Under the pieces are notes generated by a model. It did no database searches. It saw only the letters and a program-made list of their open reading frames with translations, and was not told where the DNA came from. Positions 24,764 to 26,267 of a stretch of DNA of 26,267 nt are shown here, piece after piece. The position numbers were made by a program, and so were the translations under genes. The number at the start of each line of letters is the position of its first letter. Positions within the stretch are counted from its first letter, which is position 1. Origin of the DNA: JBFKMV01 sp041629655 (lineage in GTDB: Bacteria; Acidobacteriota; Polarisedimenticolia; Polarisedimenticolales; Polarisedimenticolaceae). Location: NCBI GenBank assembly GCA_041629655.1, contig JBFKMV010000054.1:1-26267 (forward strand), given 5' to 3'.

Positions 24764-24904
24764 ATGTCGAGGAATTCCAGGCTGAGCAAGGTGATCCTGA
24801 CCCTCGTCGCCGCGGCCGTGGCCTTGCCGGCGCTCGCGGCGGAGGGCCGCATCCCGATCGCCGAACGGGCCGCGGAACTGCTCCGGCGGCTGCCGACGGA
24901 GTGA
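24764..24904 (+). CDS. Small secreted peptide (46 residues), unknown function
   Basis: A short gene with a strong ribosome site (AGGGAGGAAACC before the ATG). The product has a basic start (MSRNSRLSK), a hydrophobic core (VILTLVAAAVALPALA) and a likely signal peptidase site after ALA at residue 26, leaving about 20 residues (starting AEGRIPIAERAAELL) that could form an amphipathic helix with positive charge. I know no family. It sits between divergent senA and a same-direction glycosyltransferase 57 bases downstream. It could be a secreted signal, an antimicrobial or a stress peptide, or a leader of the glycosyltransferase operon. The codon use and ribosome site make a real gene likely. Confidence 0.6.
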   Translation: MSRNSRLSKVILTLVAAAVALPALAAEGRIPIAERAAELLRRLPTE

Positions 24905-24961
24905 TTTGGTCCGGGACCGGGTTTTCCCCTACGATGCGGCAGGAATCGAAGGGGGAAACGG

Positions 24962-26158
24962 TTGTTCTCGGTCAGCTCGTCCTCGCGAATCCTGGTCGTC
25001 GCGCCGCAGCCGTTCTACGAGGACCGCGGGACCCCGATCGCCGTCCGGCAGCTCCTCGACGCGCTCAGCGAGCGCGGCTGCACGGTGGACCTGTTGACCT
25101 TCCCCGTCGGCCAGGACATCGCGCTCCCCGGGCTCCAGATCCATCGCGCCGGCCGCAGCCTCGGCATCCGCTCGGTGCCGATCGGCCTGTCGATCCGCAA
25201 GCTGCTGCTGGACCTGACCCTGATCCCGCGCCTGGTGCGTTTGATCGGCGAGCGGCGCTACCACCACATTCACGCGGTGGAGGAGTCGGTGTTCCCGGTG
25301 CTGCTGCTGGCGCGGTTGTTCCGCGTCCCGGTGATCTACGACATGCAGTCCTCGCTGCCCGCGCAGCTCGCGCGCGGCCGCCCGTTCCGCTGGCCGCCGC
25401 TGACCGCAGCGTTGCGGGCCTGCGAGCGCTGGGCCGTTCGCGGCGCCGATGCCATCGTCTGTAGTGCGGGGCTCCGGAAACACGTCGAGTCCATCGCCCC
25501 CGAGACGGTCGTCCAGGAGTGGTTCTTCACCAGCGCGCCGTCGCAGCCCGACCCGGACGAGGTGGCCCGCGTTCGCGAGCGGCTCGACATCCCGGCTTCC
25601 GCGCGCGTCGTGCTCTACGCGGGGAACTTCGCGACCTACCAGGGCCTGGACCTGCTGCTGGACGCCGCGCCGCGCGTGGTCGAGCGCGTGCCGGGGACCG
25701 TGTTCGTGCTGGTCGGCGCGCACGCCCCCGACTCCGAGCAGCTGCCGGCGACGGCCATCCCGCTCCTCGGGAGTGGGGCCCTGCGGGTCGTGGCGCGGCA
25801 GCACCGGGACGATCTGCCGACCTACCTGGCGCTGGCCGACGTGCTGGTGTGCCCGCGGTCGTTCGGCGACAACCTGTCGCTGAAGGTCTTCGACTACCTG
25901 GCCGCGGGACGGGCGATCGTGGCCACGGACACCGAACACCACCGGCGAGTCCTGAACGACAGCCGCGCCGTGCTGGCGGGCCGGTCGCGCGAGGAGTTCG
26001 GCGATGCGATCGCCGCCCTGCTGCTCGACCCCGATCGCGCAGCGCGGCTGGGGGTCGCGGCCGGTGTTTACGCCGCCGAACATCTCGAGTGGACGAAGTT
26101 CTCGTACCGGGTGGCCGAGATGGTCCGCCGTTTCGACTCGGACGACCAGGCGGCCTGA
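24962..26158 (+). CDS. Family 4 glycosyltransferase
   Basis: A 398-residue cytoplasmic GT-B glycosyltransferase, retaining, using a nucleotide sugar. The N-terminal domain has RILVVAPQPFYEDRGTPIAVRQLL and HAVEESVFPVLLLA. The C-terminal domain has VLYAGNFATYQGLDLLLDA, YLALADVLVCPRSFGDNLSLKVFDYLAAGRAIVAT (split over 25830-25920), with the usual GT4 donor-binding Glu replaced in a DNLSLK context. The start is a TTG with GGGGGA about 6 bases upstream; no ATG is in frame nearby. Together with the next gene it suggests envelope polysaccharide or glycolipid synthesis. The acceptor is unknown. Confidence 0.83.
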   Translation: MFSVSSSSRILVVAPQPFYEDRGTPIAVRQLLDALSERGCTVDLLTFPVGQDIALPGLQIHRAGRSLGIRSVPIGLSIRKLLLDLTLIPRLVRLIGERRYHHIHAVEESVFPVLLLARLFRVPVIYDMQSSLPAQLARGRPFRWPPLTAALRACERWAVRGADAIVCSAGLRKHVESIAPETVVQEWFFTSAPSQPDPDEVARVRERLDIPASARVVLYAGNFATYQGLDLLLDAAPRVVERVPGTVFVLVGAHAPDSEQLPATAIPLLGSGALRVVARQHRDDLPTYLALADVLVCPRSFGDNLSLKVFDYLAAGRAIVATDTEHHRRVLNDSRAVLAGRSREEFGDAIAALLLDPDRAARLGVAAGVYAAEHLEWTKFSYRVAEMVRRFDSDDQAA

Positions 26159-26172
26159 CCCCTCGGGACAGC

Positions 26173-26267
26173 TTGAAGCCGACCCACGATGTCGTCTCGG
26201 TGCTGATTCCCGCGCGGAACGAAGCGGCGCGGATCGGCAGCGTGGTGCGCGGCGCGCTGGAGCAAGC
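26173..26267 (+). CDS. Family 2 glycosyltransferase, 3' end cut by window
   Basis: Only 31 codons are visible. The frame from the TTG at 26173 reads HDVVSVLIPARNEAARIGSV, the classic first strand and nucleotide-binding motif of GT2 enzymes such as polyprenyl-phosphate sugar transferases. It starts 14 bases after the stop of the family 4 gene, so the two probably form an operon. The start codon is uncertain and no more can be said. Confidence 0.7.
   Translation, partial: MKPTHDVVSVLIPARNEAARIGSVVRGALEQ

Noticed and set aside
23317..24852. Extended start of the senA frame at 24852
   Set aside because: The extension crosses the intergenic region, the peptide gene and a ribosome site; the ATG at 24612 has AAGGAGG and gives the family length.

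Overview
This is a very GC-rich bacterial window, packed with genes and with no gene-free stretch over about 150 bases. The gene set suggests a Gram-negative with an outer membrane (TonB, lipoproteins, type IV pilin-like proteins). A CRTAC1/UnbV plus TPR pair, large secreted proteins and a subtilase with a C-terminal module I associate with Acidobacteriota-like genomes point loosely to Acidobacteriota or a neighbouring phylum. I cannot fix the taxonomy from sequence alone.

The theme linking many of the genes is selenium. (1) At 3052-6547 a four-gene ABC importer (PhnD-, PhnC- and two PhnE-like proteins) belongs to the phosphonate-importer superfamily; its binding protein resembles the subclade I recall being annotated as putative selenate-binding. 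(2) At 9154-9924 a membrane-anchored peroxiredoxin has an in-frame TGA exactly at the expected peroxidatic cysteine (W-U-P-F-C). A conventional gene caller would break this gene in two. (3) At 16538-17584 (minus) is selD, selenophosphate synthetase, with an in-frame TGA at its catalytic position (G-G-U-A-A-K). A conventional call would lose the first 30 residues. Both TGAs are followed at the right distance by a hairpin with G in the apical loop, as expected of bacterial SECIS elements. (4) At 22355-24612 (minus) two genes overlapping by 4 nt look like senB (selenosugar synthase) and senA (selenoneine synthase, EgtB-like). No separate senC is present; the nearby selD could supply selenophosphate to both selenocysteine and selenoneine.

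Layout: 2-1462 secreted subtilase (left end cut); 1475-2476 (-) cysteine synthase, divergent from a DUF1820 gene (2602-2946), with a 13-bp palindrome between them; 3052-6547 selenate-type importer preceded by a strong leader hairpin; 6548-7718 (-) UPF0251 regulator and TonB; 7820-9924 rarA and the selenoperoxiredoxin, overlapping; 9983-15010 two large secreted proteins (a SASA-type esterase and a carboxypeptidase-regulatory-like repeat protein); 15021-17584 (-) selD and a polytopic membrane protein; 17651-21120 a CRTAC1/UnbV lipoprotein-like protein and a TPR lipoprotein; 21117-22210 (-) two minor pilin-like genes; 22355-24612 (-) senA-senB; 24764-24904 a 46-residue secreted peptide gene; 24962-26267 two glycosyltransferases, the second cut by the right edge.

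How they may work together (inference): selenate-like oxyanion enters through the ABC importer, is reduced by enzymes outside the window, and SelD makes selenophosphate. This then feeds selenocysteine (used in SelD itself and in the periplasm-facing peroxiredoxin) and SenB/SenA for the small-molecule antioxidant selenoneine. selA, selB, the Sec tRNA and an ergothioneine-type methyltransferase (egtD) are not in the window.
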